A stretch of DNA of 47,048 nucleotides from an uncultured Mollicutes bacterium (lineage in GTDB: Bacteria; Bacillota_I; Bacilli_A; Acholeplasmatales; JAEDCM01), in contig CAMVDS010000005.1 of the NCBI GenBank assembly GCA_947166335.1, positions 1 through 47,048 of the forward strand. Reading direction: 5' to 3'. The notes below the pieces were generated by a model that saw nothing but the letters and a program-made list of their open reading frames with translations, was not told the DNA's origin and did no database searches. Made by a program: the position numbers and the translations under genes. The stretch's first letter is position 1; each line of letters starts with the position of its first letter. Below, piece by piece: positions 1-7,424 of the stretch.

Positions 1-2178
1 GGTGGTGGTGGAGGTGTATCTGTTGTCTTTATTAGTGATGATTTAAATGAAGCTGTTGTCGCATTTAGAGGTACAGCCCTAAATGAATGGACAGATGACT
101 TCTTAGGTGCTAATCAAATTGATTCCTTACAACAAATTAATGCCCTAGAATGGTATAAGATGGTTTATGATAAATTAAATCTATCTAATTATAAAGTAAC
201 TCTAACAGGACATTCAAAAGGTGGTAATAAAGCTAAATACATTACTATCTTAAATGATACTGTAAATAGATGTGTTTCTTTTGATGGACAAGGATTCTCT
301 GATAAATTCTTTGAAAACTATAAAAAAGAAATTGCTTCAAGACAAAAATATATCACAAATCATAATGTCGATTATGATTATGTAAATATTTTAATGAATG
401 ATATTGGTGATAGAATTTATTATTATGGTTTTGATTATGGTCGTGGTGGATTTGCTGAAGCACATTGTCCTAACACTTTCTTTGATTTTAAAGAACTAGG
501 TGAATATAGTATGAAGGTTAATCCTAATGGACAAAGCCCTGAAATGCAAATATTGGACCAATTCTTTAATAGTTTAATTAGATCCGCTATTAGTGATAAA
601 GAACGTAGTGAAACTAATGAACTTCTTGGAATGTTAGTAGAAAAAGCCTTCAAAATAGGTGTAGATGATTCTACTACTGAAGAATATGTAGGTTTCTTAT
701 GCGATATGGTTGGAAACCCTAAATATTCGGATAATACAGCCTTTTTACTAACATACCTTATAAAGTATTCTAAGGAGAATAAAGACTTCTTAAAAGCTTT
801 AAAAGATATAATGTTACACTTCAATGCCCAAAGTATTGTAAATATTATTGGAATGATTGAAGATTTAGTAAATTCTAAGAAACTTAATAGATTAATCAAT
901 CTATCTAACTTCTTAATTTTACACTTAAATAGAATTGTTGTAAAAAAGATTCAAAATACTGCAAAGAAAAAATATAATATCAATTTAACTAAAGAACAAA
1001 TTAAGAAAGTATTAATTATTATTTCTATGGTTAAGGGAATGCTTAAGACTTTAGAAATAAGTGCTGATGGTTCTGATTTAATTGTTGATGAATTATTAGA
1101 GGAAGAAGATTTAGCTCTACCAGAAAACTTAAATGTAGTTGTTCTTGCAGGTGGTTTATCTATAGAAAGAAATATAAGCTTATATACAGGCTATATGGTT
1201 TCAAATGCCTTAAAAGAAAAAGGACATAATGTTATTTTACTTGATTCTTTTATGGGTTATGATGATTATGAATTAGTAATTGAAGATGCATTTAGTAATA
1301 TTGATAAATACAGTCTAAAATTAAAAGACATTCCTAAGGATGTCCCAGATTTATGGGCAGTTAAAAAAAGAAGGACAGATCAATCTCACTCCTTCTTCGG
1401 TCCAAATGTCTTACAAATTTGTAGACAAGCTGATATTATCTTTATTGCCCTACATGGCGCAAATGGTGAAAATGGTAAGGTACAATCTACATTTGATCTA
1501 CTAGGTATAGATTATACAGGTAATGACTACTTCTCTAGTGCTATATCAAGTAATAAAATAGTATCTAAACAAATTCTAATTAATAATAATGTTCCTGTAC
1601 CTAAAGGTTATATTCTAGAAAAGAATAGCCCAATCATTGAACCAATTAAAAAAGATATGAATTATCCAGTAATAGTTAAACCAAATAACGGTGGAATAGG
1701 TTTAGGTATAAGCATAGCTACAGATATTGTATCATTTAAAAAAGCGCTTAAGGAAGCCTTTAGATGGGAAAATAGTATTATAGTTGAAGAATATGTTATA
1801 GGTAGAGAATTTAAGGTTAGTACTATTAGCGGAAAAGCTCTTCCTGTATTAGAGGTACTTCCTCTAAATACAACAGATTCAGATAGTGGTAAAAGATTAT
1901 CTGGTATAAAAGATAAGAAATGTCCAGCAAATATTTCTAAAAAGCTAGAAGAAAAATTAATGAAGACAGCTGAAATAGCTAGTGCTTCATTAGGCTTAAA
2001 AGCATATTCTAAAGTTGATTTCATAGTAAGAAATGATGGAAGCTTTGTATGCTTAGAATGTGATAGTCATCCTCATTTAAATAGTGATTCAGATTTTATT
2101 ACAGAAGCAAGCGCAGATAATATGAGTTTTGATGAAGTATGTATTAAAATACTTGAATTAAGCTTATTAAAAAAATAA
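1..2178 (+). CDS. Mbeg1/DUF2974-like hydrolase fused to D-Ala-D-Ala ligase-like ATP-grasp domain (5' partial)
   Basis: The reading frame is open from base 1, so the start lies outside the window; 725 codons are visible. The first ~170 visible residues look like an alpha/beta hydrolase of the Mbeg1/DUF2974 type: an FRGT motif at codons 22-25, a nucleophile elbow GHSKGG at 70-75 (Ser72) and a candidate catalytic His at 155. Codons ~175-370 are a helical region I do not recognise. Codons 377-725 resemble D-alanine-D-alanine ligase: a GG-S-ER-SL N-terminal motif, ALHGANGENG, YTGND followed by SSAISSNK, PVIVKPNNGG and VDFIV. The usual Y-x-x-K-Y loop is not evident, and the NTxPG motif is replaced by DSHPH, so the acceptor or substrate may differ from that of housekeeping Ddl. 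It is the only plus-strand gene in this part. A bidirectional hairpin terminator follows at once. The domain calls are secure at superfamily level; the reaction is unknown. Confidence 0.85.
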   Translation, partial: GGGGGVSVVFISDDLNEAVVAFRGTALNEWTDDFLGANQIDSLQQINALEWYKMVYDKLNLSNYKVTLTGHSKGGNKAKYITILNDTVNRCVSFDGQGFSDKFFENYKKEIASRQKYITNHNVDYDYVNILMNDIGDRIYYYGFDYGRGGFAEAHCPNTFFDFKELGEYSMKVNPNGQSPEMQILDQFFNSLIRSAISDKERSETNELLGMLVEKAFKIGVDDSTTEEYVGFLCDMVGNPKYSDNTAFLLTYLIKYSKENKDFLKALKDIMLHFNAQSIVNIIGMIEDLVNSKKLNRLINLSNFLILHLNRIVVKKIQNTAKKKYNINLTKEQIKKVLIIISMVKGMLKTLEISADGSDLIVDELLEEEDLALPENLNVVVLAGGLSIERNISLYTGYMVSNALKEKGHNVILLDSFMGYDDYELVIEDAFSNIDKYSLKLKDIPKDVPDLWAVKKRRTDQSHSFFGPNVLQICRQADIIFIALHGANGENGKVQSTFDLLGIDYTGNDYFSSAISSNKIVSKQILINNNVPVPKGYILEKNSPIIEPIKKDMNYPVIVKPNNGGIGLGISIATDIVSFKKALKEAFRWENSIIVEEYVIGREFKVSTISGKALPVLEVLPLNTTDSDSGKRLSGIKDKKCPANISKKLEEKLMKTAEIASASLGLKAYSKVDFIVRNDGSFVCLECDSHPHLNSDSDFITEASADNMSFDEVCIKILELSLLKK

Positions 2179-2203
2179 GTAGACGAAATCGTCTACTTTT
2201 TTT
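2178..2203. terminator. Bidirectional intrinsic terminator
   Basis: A perfect 8-bp stem GTAGACGA / TCGTCTAC with an AA loop spans 2179-2196. A T-run follows on the plus strand and an A-run precedes it, so it can end both the fusion gene and the convergent repeat-protein gene. Confidence 0.85.
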
Positions 2204-2546
2204 ATGATGCGAATAATACAGCAAGAAGTGCCATTAATTCTCTTCTAGATAAGAATCCATCTATTAGATAAACAATTCTTCCACTATATTCTTTTATTTT
2301 ATCTCCATCTACTTCATAGATGATACTTCCTGAATATCTTTTAACTCTTCTTCCGTCAAATGATAAAATAATACGTCCTGAATATTCTTTAATATATTCA
2401 CCATCTATTCTATAGATGATTTTACCACTATATTCTTTTACATATTCACCATCAATAAGATAAATGATTCTTCCACTGTATTCTTTTATTTTACCATTAT
2501 CTATTTCAAGTAATATACGTCCACTATATTCTTTAAGTCTAGCCAT
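2202..2546 (-). CDS. Six-fold 16-residue repeat protein
   Basis: This 114-residue protein is MARL, then six back-to-back 16-residue repeats with consensus KEYSGRIIYxIDGEYI, then a 14-residue tail RRELMALLAVLFAS. The Y-S-G and (I/V/F)-D-G positions recur in nearly every unit, which suggests a regular beta-hairpin or solenoid stack. There is no signal peptide. A clear ribosome site (AGGAGG) sits 7 nt before the ATG, inside the end of the flavoprotein gene upstream, so the two are probably co-transcribed. The tail resembles the short SHOCT-like C-terminal motifs of other small bacterial proteins, but this is only a resemblance. Function unknown. Confidence 0.85.
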   Translation of the reverse strand: MARLKEYSGRILLEIDNGKIKEYSGRIIYLIDGEYVKEYSGKIIYRIDGEYIKEYSGRIILSFDGRRVKRYSGSIIYEVDGDKIKEYSGRIVYLIDGFLSRRELMALLAVLFAS

Positions 2547-2547
2547 A

Positions 2548-3252
2548 TTAATCCTCCTTATTCTTTTTCCAAGGCCTATTTTTCTTAGTCCAACCTAAAT
2601 CATTCCAATAATTTTTATCTAATTCATTATATCCATTTTTTTGCATCAAATGCATTATAAAGAAGAATGCTTTAGTTTTGAATTTTGGCTTAATTTTGCC
2701 ATTTCTCTTTACTATCTTTTTAGATATTTTATTAATCTTCTTATCTATTTTCTTTATTTTTTTAGGTTTCATTTCATTTATACTTGGTGCCATCATAGCT
2801 ACACCTAACTTATATACTTTAGGTACACCTAAATAGAATAAAGAATCATTCATATCCTTTAAAACATTCTTTTTACCAGCACCTGCGCAAGTAGTTATTA
2901 CTACTGCTTGTTTCTTAAACATAGCTTCATTTGGCCTATGAGCCATCCACATATATCCCAAGTGATCTAAAAAAGCAAACATAGAACCAGTCGCATGCAT
3001 ACAATATACAGGGCTATCTAATATAATTAAATCACTTTCAATTAATGCATCTACTAATGGTTTAATTTTTTCATAGTGGGGACAATTAGATTCTCCTTTA
3101 AAGATACATGTAGCACATCCTAAACAGAATTCATTAAAATCTTTAGGTAAGAAAAATTCTTTTATTTCTCCATCTAATTTATCAACTAATCTATGTGTTA
3201 AAGTATAAGTATTTCCTTTATGATTAATACCATTAATTACTACTATTTTCAT
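2548..3252 (-). CDS. NAD(P)H-dependent FMN reductase / iron-sulfur flavoprotein family
   Basis: A flavodoxin-fold oxidoreductase of 234 residues. The N-terminus KIVVINGINHKGNTYTL carries the phosphate-binding loop of FMN reductases. A CLGCATCIFKGESNCPHY cluster (Cys-x2-Cys-x2-Cys-x7-Cys) matches the cysteine motif of iron-sulfur flavoproteins, which hold a 4Fe-4S cluster next to FMN. The segment SPVYCMHATG is the usual flavin-contact loop. The C-terminal ~60 residues are very lysine-rich. The start is placed at the ATG at 3252: AGGTGA lies just upstream of it and overlaps an alternative GTG at 3261 that would lack its own site. It lies 23 nt downstream of the beta-lactamase-fold gene and just upstream of the repeat protein, probably in one transcript. 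Electron donor and substrate are unknown. Confidence 0.85.
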   Translation of the reverse strand: MKIVVINGINHKGNTYTLTHRLVDKLDGEIKEFFLPKDFNEFCLGCATCIFKGESNCPHYEKIKPLVDALIESDLIILDSPVYCMHATGSMFAFLDHLGYMWMAHRPNEAMFKKQAVVITTCAGAGKKNVLKDMNDSLFYLGVPKVYKLGVAMMAPSINEMKPKKIKKIDKKINKISKKIVKRNGKIKPKFKTKAFFFIMHLMQKNGYNELDKNYWNDLGWTKKNRPWKKNKED

Positions 3253-3275
3253 GATTATCACCTATAAACATTATA

Positions 3276-4256
3276 CTACTTTAATAAGGACTCAACAATG
3301 TTTTTCTCTATGTATTCTAATCTATCAAATATAAGTGGTTTAAAATAACCTGTGACAGATACAACTATGTTATTTATCCTATCAACGTATATAACATTAC
3401 CACCATCACCTATAGCACAAGTTATATCATTATTTCTTTTTGGCATCCACCATAAATATCCATATGCATATTCACCTTGTGATATATCTTGAACTACTTG
3501 TACTTTTGTCATTTCACTAATCCAATTACTACTAACTATTCTTTTATTATTATATACTCCATTATTTAAAACCATTAAACCTATTTGAGCCATTTCATAA
3601 GCAGATAAGCTTAATCCCCATCCTGCAGTAGGATTATTCTTAGGGTCTAGAAACCACACAGTTCCGTGATTTTCCTTCATTTTTATATAATTCATTTGAT
3701 CTTCCTTATTATGACAATTGGCATCAGTTCTAGGAGTAATATTTAATGGTTCAAATAAATATTTATTCGCAAAATCTAGCACATTCATATTTGTTGCTTT
3801 TTGGATTATACCAAATATTATTTGAACACCTAAAGTGTAATATCTAAATTCATTAGTAATACCACTTTTACCACCTAGAAAATCTAATACTTTATATGTC
3901 CAATCATCTGAAGTAAATACTTTTGTCCACGGTTCACTCTTACCCTTAAATGGCGCAGTCATAGTTATGATGTGTCTTATAGTAACATCATAAATTGTCT
4001 TTTCTCCGCGTTTAGGAATGTAATCAGTAAAATAATCCATTATTTTTTCATCAACACTTTTTATATAACCTTTATCTATGGCTATACCTAAAAGAATAGC
4101 CGTAACTGATTTAGTTACACTCATAACATTCATAGTATCAGTTCTCTTAAAGTTATTACGATAAGCTTCTATCTCTAGCTTGTTATCTTTATAAGCTACT
4201 ACTTGTAAAATATTTATATTGTTTTTACTCTTATAATTATTTGAAATATGTTTCAT
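3276..4256 (-). CDS. Beta-lactamase-fold serine hydrolase (class C / PBP4*-like)
   Basis: 326 residues with the SxxK motif SVTK in VMSVTKSVTAILLG (about residues 46-60), typical of the serine beta-lactamase/esterase family (Pfam Beta-lactamase). The region expected to carry YxN reads YYTLG, so the Asn is replaced by Thr in my alignment. GDGGNVIYVD near the C-terminus fits the third conserved box. There is no signal peptide, so it is probably cytosolic and more likely an esterase or amidase than an antibiotic resistance enzyme. The ribosome site AAGGTGA precedes the ATG. It opens the minus-strand group with the flavoprotein and repeat protein. Confidence 0.82.
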   Translation of the reverse strand: MKHISNNYKSKNNINILQVVAYKDNKLEIEAYRNNFKRTDTMNVMSVTKSVTAILLGIAIDKGYIKSVDEKIMDYFTDYIPKRGEKTIYDVTIRHIITMTAPFKGKSEPWTKVFTSDDWTYKVLDFLGGKSGITNEFRYYTLGVQIIFGIIQKATNMNVLDFANKYLFEPLNITPRTDANCHNKEDQMNYIKMKENHGTVWFLDPKNNPTAGWGLSLSAYEMAQIGLMVLNNGVYNNKRIVSSNWISEMTKVQVVQDISQGEYAYGYLWWMPKRNNDITCAIGDGGNVIYVDRINNIVVSVTGYFKPLIFDRLEYIEKNIVESLLK

Positions 4257-4329
4257 TTTATCACCTTTATCTTCAATATAATTGAATTAAAAATTATATT
4301 CAAGTATTATTTTTAAACTTTTTTTGCAA

Positions 4330-4356
4330 AGAAAAAGCTTGGTTTAAAACCAAGCC
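4330..4356 (-). terminator. Intrinsic terminator of the 644-residue lipoprotein gene
   Basis: A GCTTGG / CCAAGC stem (4337-4342 with 4550-type loop replaced by the short TTTAAAA loop, closing at 4350-4355) is followed on the minus strand by a T-rich run. Confidence 0.75.
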
Positions 4357-4357
4357 T

Positions 4358-6292
4358 TTATTCTTCTTCAGTTATAAAATCAACTATAACCATTGTTTGA
4401 TATGCAGTAGGATCATCTGTTTTAACTTCAGGAATATCTAATACTTCTATAGTAACCCTTTGATTACCTTTAGTAAATATGACCTTTGTTCCCTCTAACT
4501 TAGCTTCTTTTATTCCATCTTCTGAATCATAGTAATAAGTAAGTTCTGCATTATTTTCCACATTTTCTCTTCCAAATCCTAAATCATCTAACTTTAAAGC
4601 AAGGTCATTTAATAAATCATCTATTTGACTAGTTTCTTTAAATGTAATTCTAACATCAAAGTAATAATCATAAATATGACCTTTTTGATATTTTTGATTC
4701 TTTAGACAACTCTTTGCTAATGTGTAGAAATGTGTTTTAGTAAAATCAAAAGTCGCAAAACCATTTTCAGTTAATGATTCATTTATATCACTTTCACTAT
4801 ATTTTTTATTTGCTTTAAACTTTAGACATAAAGTGTTATCGTCAAATAAATACCTAACTGATTTTTCTTCTCCTAATGTCACATAATATTCACTATCTAT
4901 TCCAAATTCACCAGTACATAAGTAATATCCAGAACTTAATAATTCATCCTTATATTTATCAAAGTAAGCTTCTGCGTCCTCTCTTGATGCAAAATCAATA
5001 TAAACGAATGAAACTAAATCATATTCAAAGATATATAAAATTGAATCACTATATTCATAAGTAATATCTTCAGCATTAATGCTTACAATACTATCGTCTT
5101 CTGGAAGAACGACTAAGTCATGTTCGTCTAACATATAATTAATATGTTCTATATCACTATATGTAGTATAATCAAAATCTTGTTTCATAAGTACTACTAA
5201 TCCTTCTTCTTCGCTATATTCTACATAAATAGATATATAACAATGTTCATCTGGCATTATTAATTTTCGGTAGTATTCAGCATGATCAAGTTCAATATCA
5301 GTATTATATTCTTCATAACCCCATTCTTCACTTGCAAGTGCACAAACATAGTTCAGCCATACCATTTCATCTACATGCTTATCACATGCTAAGAACACGT
5401 CATTTTTCATAATTCCATCGTAATCAACATATAAAGCATAACTAGCGCCATCAATAAATGGAATATATTTTACATATGGAGCATAGAATATTGCTGTTAA
5501 TGCTCCTATATCTTCGCTATTCCATTCAGTTCTTGCATCTGGTAAAACAGGATCTTCCATCCAATTAGTTATTATAGTTTCTTTTTCTGCTTCTCCAAAT
5601 GTGATATCTATTTCAACATCAAAATTAATTGATTGAGTAGTTTCTACTTTACCAGTTAATTTAGCTTTACTTGCATCATTGTCATCAATAGTTAATGTGA
5701 CAGGACCCATTAGTTCTGCATATTCTGCCATTTTATTAGAAGCTAATAACATAAGAGCTTTTAAAGTATAATCATTTGAAGTAAATTCACCTGGTTTATC
5801 AGGAATGTTAGTAAACATATCCCATGGATTACCATTATAGTTTTCATTTAAAACATCTATTATTGACGCAAGAACATTGTATTTTTTACTTACTTCAAAA
5901 AGTGCTGAACCATAACAATAGAAATATGTATTATCTTTTGTTATTTGTCCATCTTCTATATATAACTCAAATACTTCACCATTAACACTTACATCTGCTC
6001 TATCTCTTAATCCTTCACCTACGTAATCAAAATAAATATAATTCTCTGTCGATACTGTAGTGATTAAAGAATCAGTTTCCATAACATAGTCAGAAAGTAA
6101 AATGTTATCGATAAATTTAGTCATAGCTAATTCTGGATCAAATGATGGAGTTACATCTGTATCTTCTGTATCTCTAGTTTCTGTTGGTTTTGTATCTGTT
6201 GGTTTAGTTTTACTATTACTATCACATGCAGTTAAAAACAAACCCACTGATAGAAAGCCCATAAAAGCAAATACTTTTTTTATAAGTTTCAT
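4358..6292 (-). CDS. Large secreted lipoprotein of unknown function
   Basis: 644 residues. A lipoprotein signal peptide is clear: a KLIKK charged start, a hydrophobic core and the lipobox LTAC with Cys at about residue 23. A Thr/Asp/Glu-rich linker follows. The rest is acidic and rich in Tyr, Asp and Glu, with no cysteine motif and no domain I recognise. The mature protein should be anchored to the outer face of the membrane by Lgt, which is encoded at 27873. The ribosome site AAGGAGG is strong. An extended -10 (TGGTATAAT) lies at 6328-6336, and a terminator closes the gene, so it looks monocistronic. Confidence 0.85.
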   Translation of the reverse strand: MKLIKKVFAFMGFLSVGLFLTACDSNSKTKPTDTKPTETRDTEDTDVTPSFDPELAMTKFIDNILLSDYVMETDSLITTVSTENYIYFDYVGEGLRDRADVSVNGEVFELYIEDGQITKDNTYFYCYGSALFEVSKKYNVLASIIDVLNENYNGNPWDMFTNIPDKPGEFTSNDYTLKALMLLASNKMAEYAELMGPVTLTIDDNDASKAKLTGKVETTQSINFDVEIDITFGEAEKETIITNWMEDPVLPDARTEWNSEDIGALTAIFYAPYVKYIPFIDGASYALYVDYDGIMKNDVFLACDKHVDEMVWLNYVCALASEEWGYEEYNTDIELDHAEYYRKLIMPDEHCYISIYVEYSEEEGLVVLMKQDFDYTTYSDIEHINYMLDEHDLVVLPEDDSIVSINAEDITYEYSDSILYIFEYDLVSFVYIDFASREDAEAYFDKYKDELLSSGYYLCTGEFGIDSEYYVTLGEEKSVRYLFDDNTLCLKFKANKKYSESDINESLTENGFATFDFTKTHFYTLAKSCLKNQKYQKGHIYDYYFDVRITFKETSQIDDLLNDLALKLDDLGFGRENVENNAELTYYYDSEDGIKEAKLEGTKVIFTKGNQRVTIEVLDIPEVKTDDPTAYQTMVIVDFITEEE

Positions 6293-6327
6293 AGATAAAC
6301 CTCCTTATAAATATATTAGTTATTTTT

Positions 6328-6336
6328 ATTATACCA
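6328..6336 (-). promoter_or_regulatory. Extended -10 promoter of the lipoprotein gene
   Basis: Minus-strand TG-G-TATAAT, about 36 nt before the lipoprotein start codon. No good -35 element was found at 17 nt, which fits an extended -10 promoter. Confidence 0.5.
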
Positions 6337-6341
6337 CTAAA

Positions 6342-6375
6342 CAAATAAAAAAGCTTAATACCCTCGTATTAAGCC
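6342..6375 (-). terminator. Intrinsic terminator of the tRNA-Val/tRNA-Tyr transcript
   Basis: An 8-bp stem GCTTAATA / TATTAAGC (6353-6360 and 6367-6374) is followed on the minus strand by six T residues, just 3' of tRNA-Tyr. Confidence 0.8.
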
Positions 6376-6386
6376 TAATATTTAAG

Positions 6387-6471
6387 TGGTGGAGCGGGGT
6401 GGTTTCGAACCACCGAACCCGTAGGGATCAGATTTACAGTCTGACGCGTTTAGCCTCTTCGCTACCGCTCC
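6387..6471 (-). tRNA. tRNA-Tyr (GTA)
   Basis: An 85-nt class II tRNA with a 7-bp acceptor stem (GGAGCGG / CCGCTCC), anticodon GTA in the context CTGTAAA, a long variable arm, the T-loop GGTTCGAAACC and an encoded CCA end (discriminator A). It is the second gene of a two-tRNA transcript. Confidence 0.95.
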
Positions 6472-6474
6472 AAA

Positions 6475-6550
6475 TGGTGGAGGTTAACGGGCTCGAACCG
6501 CTGACCCTCTGCTTGTAAGGCAGATGCTCTCCCAACTGAGCTAAACCTCC
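6475..6550 (-). tRNA. tRNA-Val (TAC)
   Basis: A 76-nt class I tRNA with acceptor stem GGAGGTT / AACCTCC, anticodon TAC in the context CTTACAA, T-loop GGTTCGAGCC and an encoded CCA end. It lies 3 nt upstream of tRNA-Tyr on the same strand. Confidence 0.95.
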
Positions 6551-6572
6551 ATTTTTTTTAAACCGCTCTTAT

Positions 6573-6600
6573 ATTATAACACATACATTTTTAATGTCAA
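6573..6600 (-). promoter_or_regulatory. Consensus promoter of the tRNA-Val/Tyr transcript
   Basis: Minus-strand TTGACA (6595-6600), a 16-nt spacer and TATAAT (6573-6578). Both hexamers match the SigA-type consensus exactly, as expected for a stable-RNA promoter. Confidence 0.88.
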
Positions 6601-6602
6601 CA

Positions 6603-6641
6603 TTAAAAAGGGAAATAGAAGCCTTCTATTCTTCTATTTCC
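6603..6641 (-). terminator. Intrinsic terminator overlapping the bioY stop
   Basis: A 10-bp stem GAAATAGAAG / CTTCTATTTC (6612-6621 and 6631-6640) with a T-run on the minus strand. The stem includes the last sense codons and the stop of the BioY gene. Confidence 0.75.
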
Positions 6642-7189
6642 TCTTTTGTCTCTTCCTTTTTCTTTTCATCTATATCTTTATTATTAGAATCATCTGTTGT
6701 TAGGAATTTTAATCTTAAAGATACTATATATGCTAAAGCCATCTTTATACCATCAGGTATAATAAATGGTAATACACATATAGTTAATACTTTCCATAAA
6801 CTTGTTATATTTGATTGATTAAATAATAAGAACCAAATAGAACCAAATAAATAACAGATAAAAAGTCCAACTACTGCGGCTATGATTTTCTTTTTTATAA
6901 TTAAAGGAACTAAAGTCATTAATATGAATCCTAAAATATATCCTCCTGTAGGTCCTGCAAGAACACCAACACCTGATTTAAAGCCTGCAAAAACTGGTAC
7001 ACCTATTAATCCTATTACTATGTATAATAATACTGATATTAATGAATCAATAGGTTTAAGCATAAACATACATAAAAACACTGCTAATGTTTGTAATGTA
7101 AAAGGTACAGTTGTTGGAATAGATATTAATGACATTACACATATAATAGATGTGAATATCGCAATATATACTAAATCTTTTACTTTCAT
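6626..7189 (-). CDS. bioY: Biotin transporter BioY (ECF S component)
   Basis: 187 residues and about six hydrophobic segments. The N-terminus KVKDLVYIAIFTSIICVMSL and the central AGPTGGYILGFIL match the BioY family, the substrate-binding S component that pairs with the shared EcfA/A'/T energy module to take up biotin across the cytoplasmic membrane. The last ~20 residues form a charged cytosolic tail rich in Asp, Glu and Lys that is not typical of the family. The ribosome site GGAAGTGAT precedes the ATG. No biotin synthesis genes are seen nearby, so the cell may rely on uptake (inference). Confidence 0.92.
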   Translation of the reverse strand: MKVKDLVYIAIFTSIICVMSLISIPTTVPFTLQTLAVFLCMFMLKPIDSLISVLLYIVIGLIGVPVFAGFKSGVGVLAGPTGGYILGFILMTLVPLIIKKKIIAAVVGLFICYLFGSIWFLLFNQSNITSLWKVLTICVLPFIIPDGIKMALAYIVSLRLKFLTTDDSNNKDIDEKKKEETKEEIEE

Positions 7190-7203
7190 ATTATCACTTC
7201 CGT

Positions 7204-7228
7204 AAAAAACGGCTTATATTAGCCATTT
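7204..7228 (-). terminator. Short terminator after the rubredoxin gene
   Basis: Minus-strand hairpin ATGGCT-AATATA-AGCCGT followed by TTTTTT. The stem is short and includes a G-T pair. Confidence 0.55.
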
Positions 7229-7234
7229 ATTGTT

Positions 7235-7393
7235 TTATTCTTTTGAGAAAGATCCCTTATCTGCTCCACATAATGGGCAAGTCCAATCTTCTGGAAGATC
7301 TTCAAAACTAGTTCCAGGAGCAATTCCATTATCTGGGTCTCCTACAGCTGGATCATAGACATAACCACATAAATCGCAAACATATTTATCCAT
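7235..7393 (-). CDS. Rubredoxin
   Basis: A 52-residue protein with the two CxxCG knuckles of rubredoxin, [11 protein letters not shown] near the start and [10 protein letters not shown] near the end, plus the conserved [12 protein letters not shown] between them. The four cysteines hold one iron and the protein carries single electrons in the cytosol, usually in oxygen or peroxide reduction by anaerobes. The start is set at the ATG at 7393, which is 8 nt from a strong AGGAGGT; the ATG at 7399 is only 2 nt from that site and is too close. It is followed by a short hairpin and lies downstream of the GNAT-membrane gene. Its likely partners here are the flavoproteins at 2548 and 17805 (inference only). 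Confidence 0.95.
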   Translation of the reverse strand: MDKYVCDLCGYVYDPAVGDPDNGIAPGTSFEDLPEDWTCPLCGADKGSFSKE

Positions 7394-7424
7394 AAACATT
7401 ACCTCCTAATTAATTATACCATAT

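Noticed and set aside
435..899. Minus-strand frame of 154 codons
   Set aside because: A shadow of the hydrolase-Ddl fusion gene; no ribosome site and no family motif.
3276..4256. Antibiotic-resistance beta-lactamase
   Set aside because: No signal peptide and a Thr in place of the YxN Asn; an esterase or amidase role is more likely.
6102..6518. Plus-strand open frame running through the tRNA genes
   Set aside because: It is antisense to the lipoprotein signal region and to tRNA-Tyr and tRNA-Val; the protein-like end is a well-known false product of antisense tRNA sequence.
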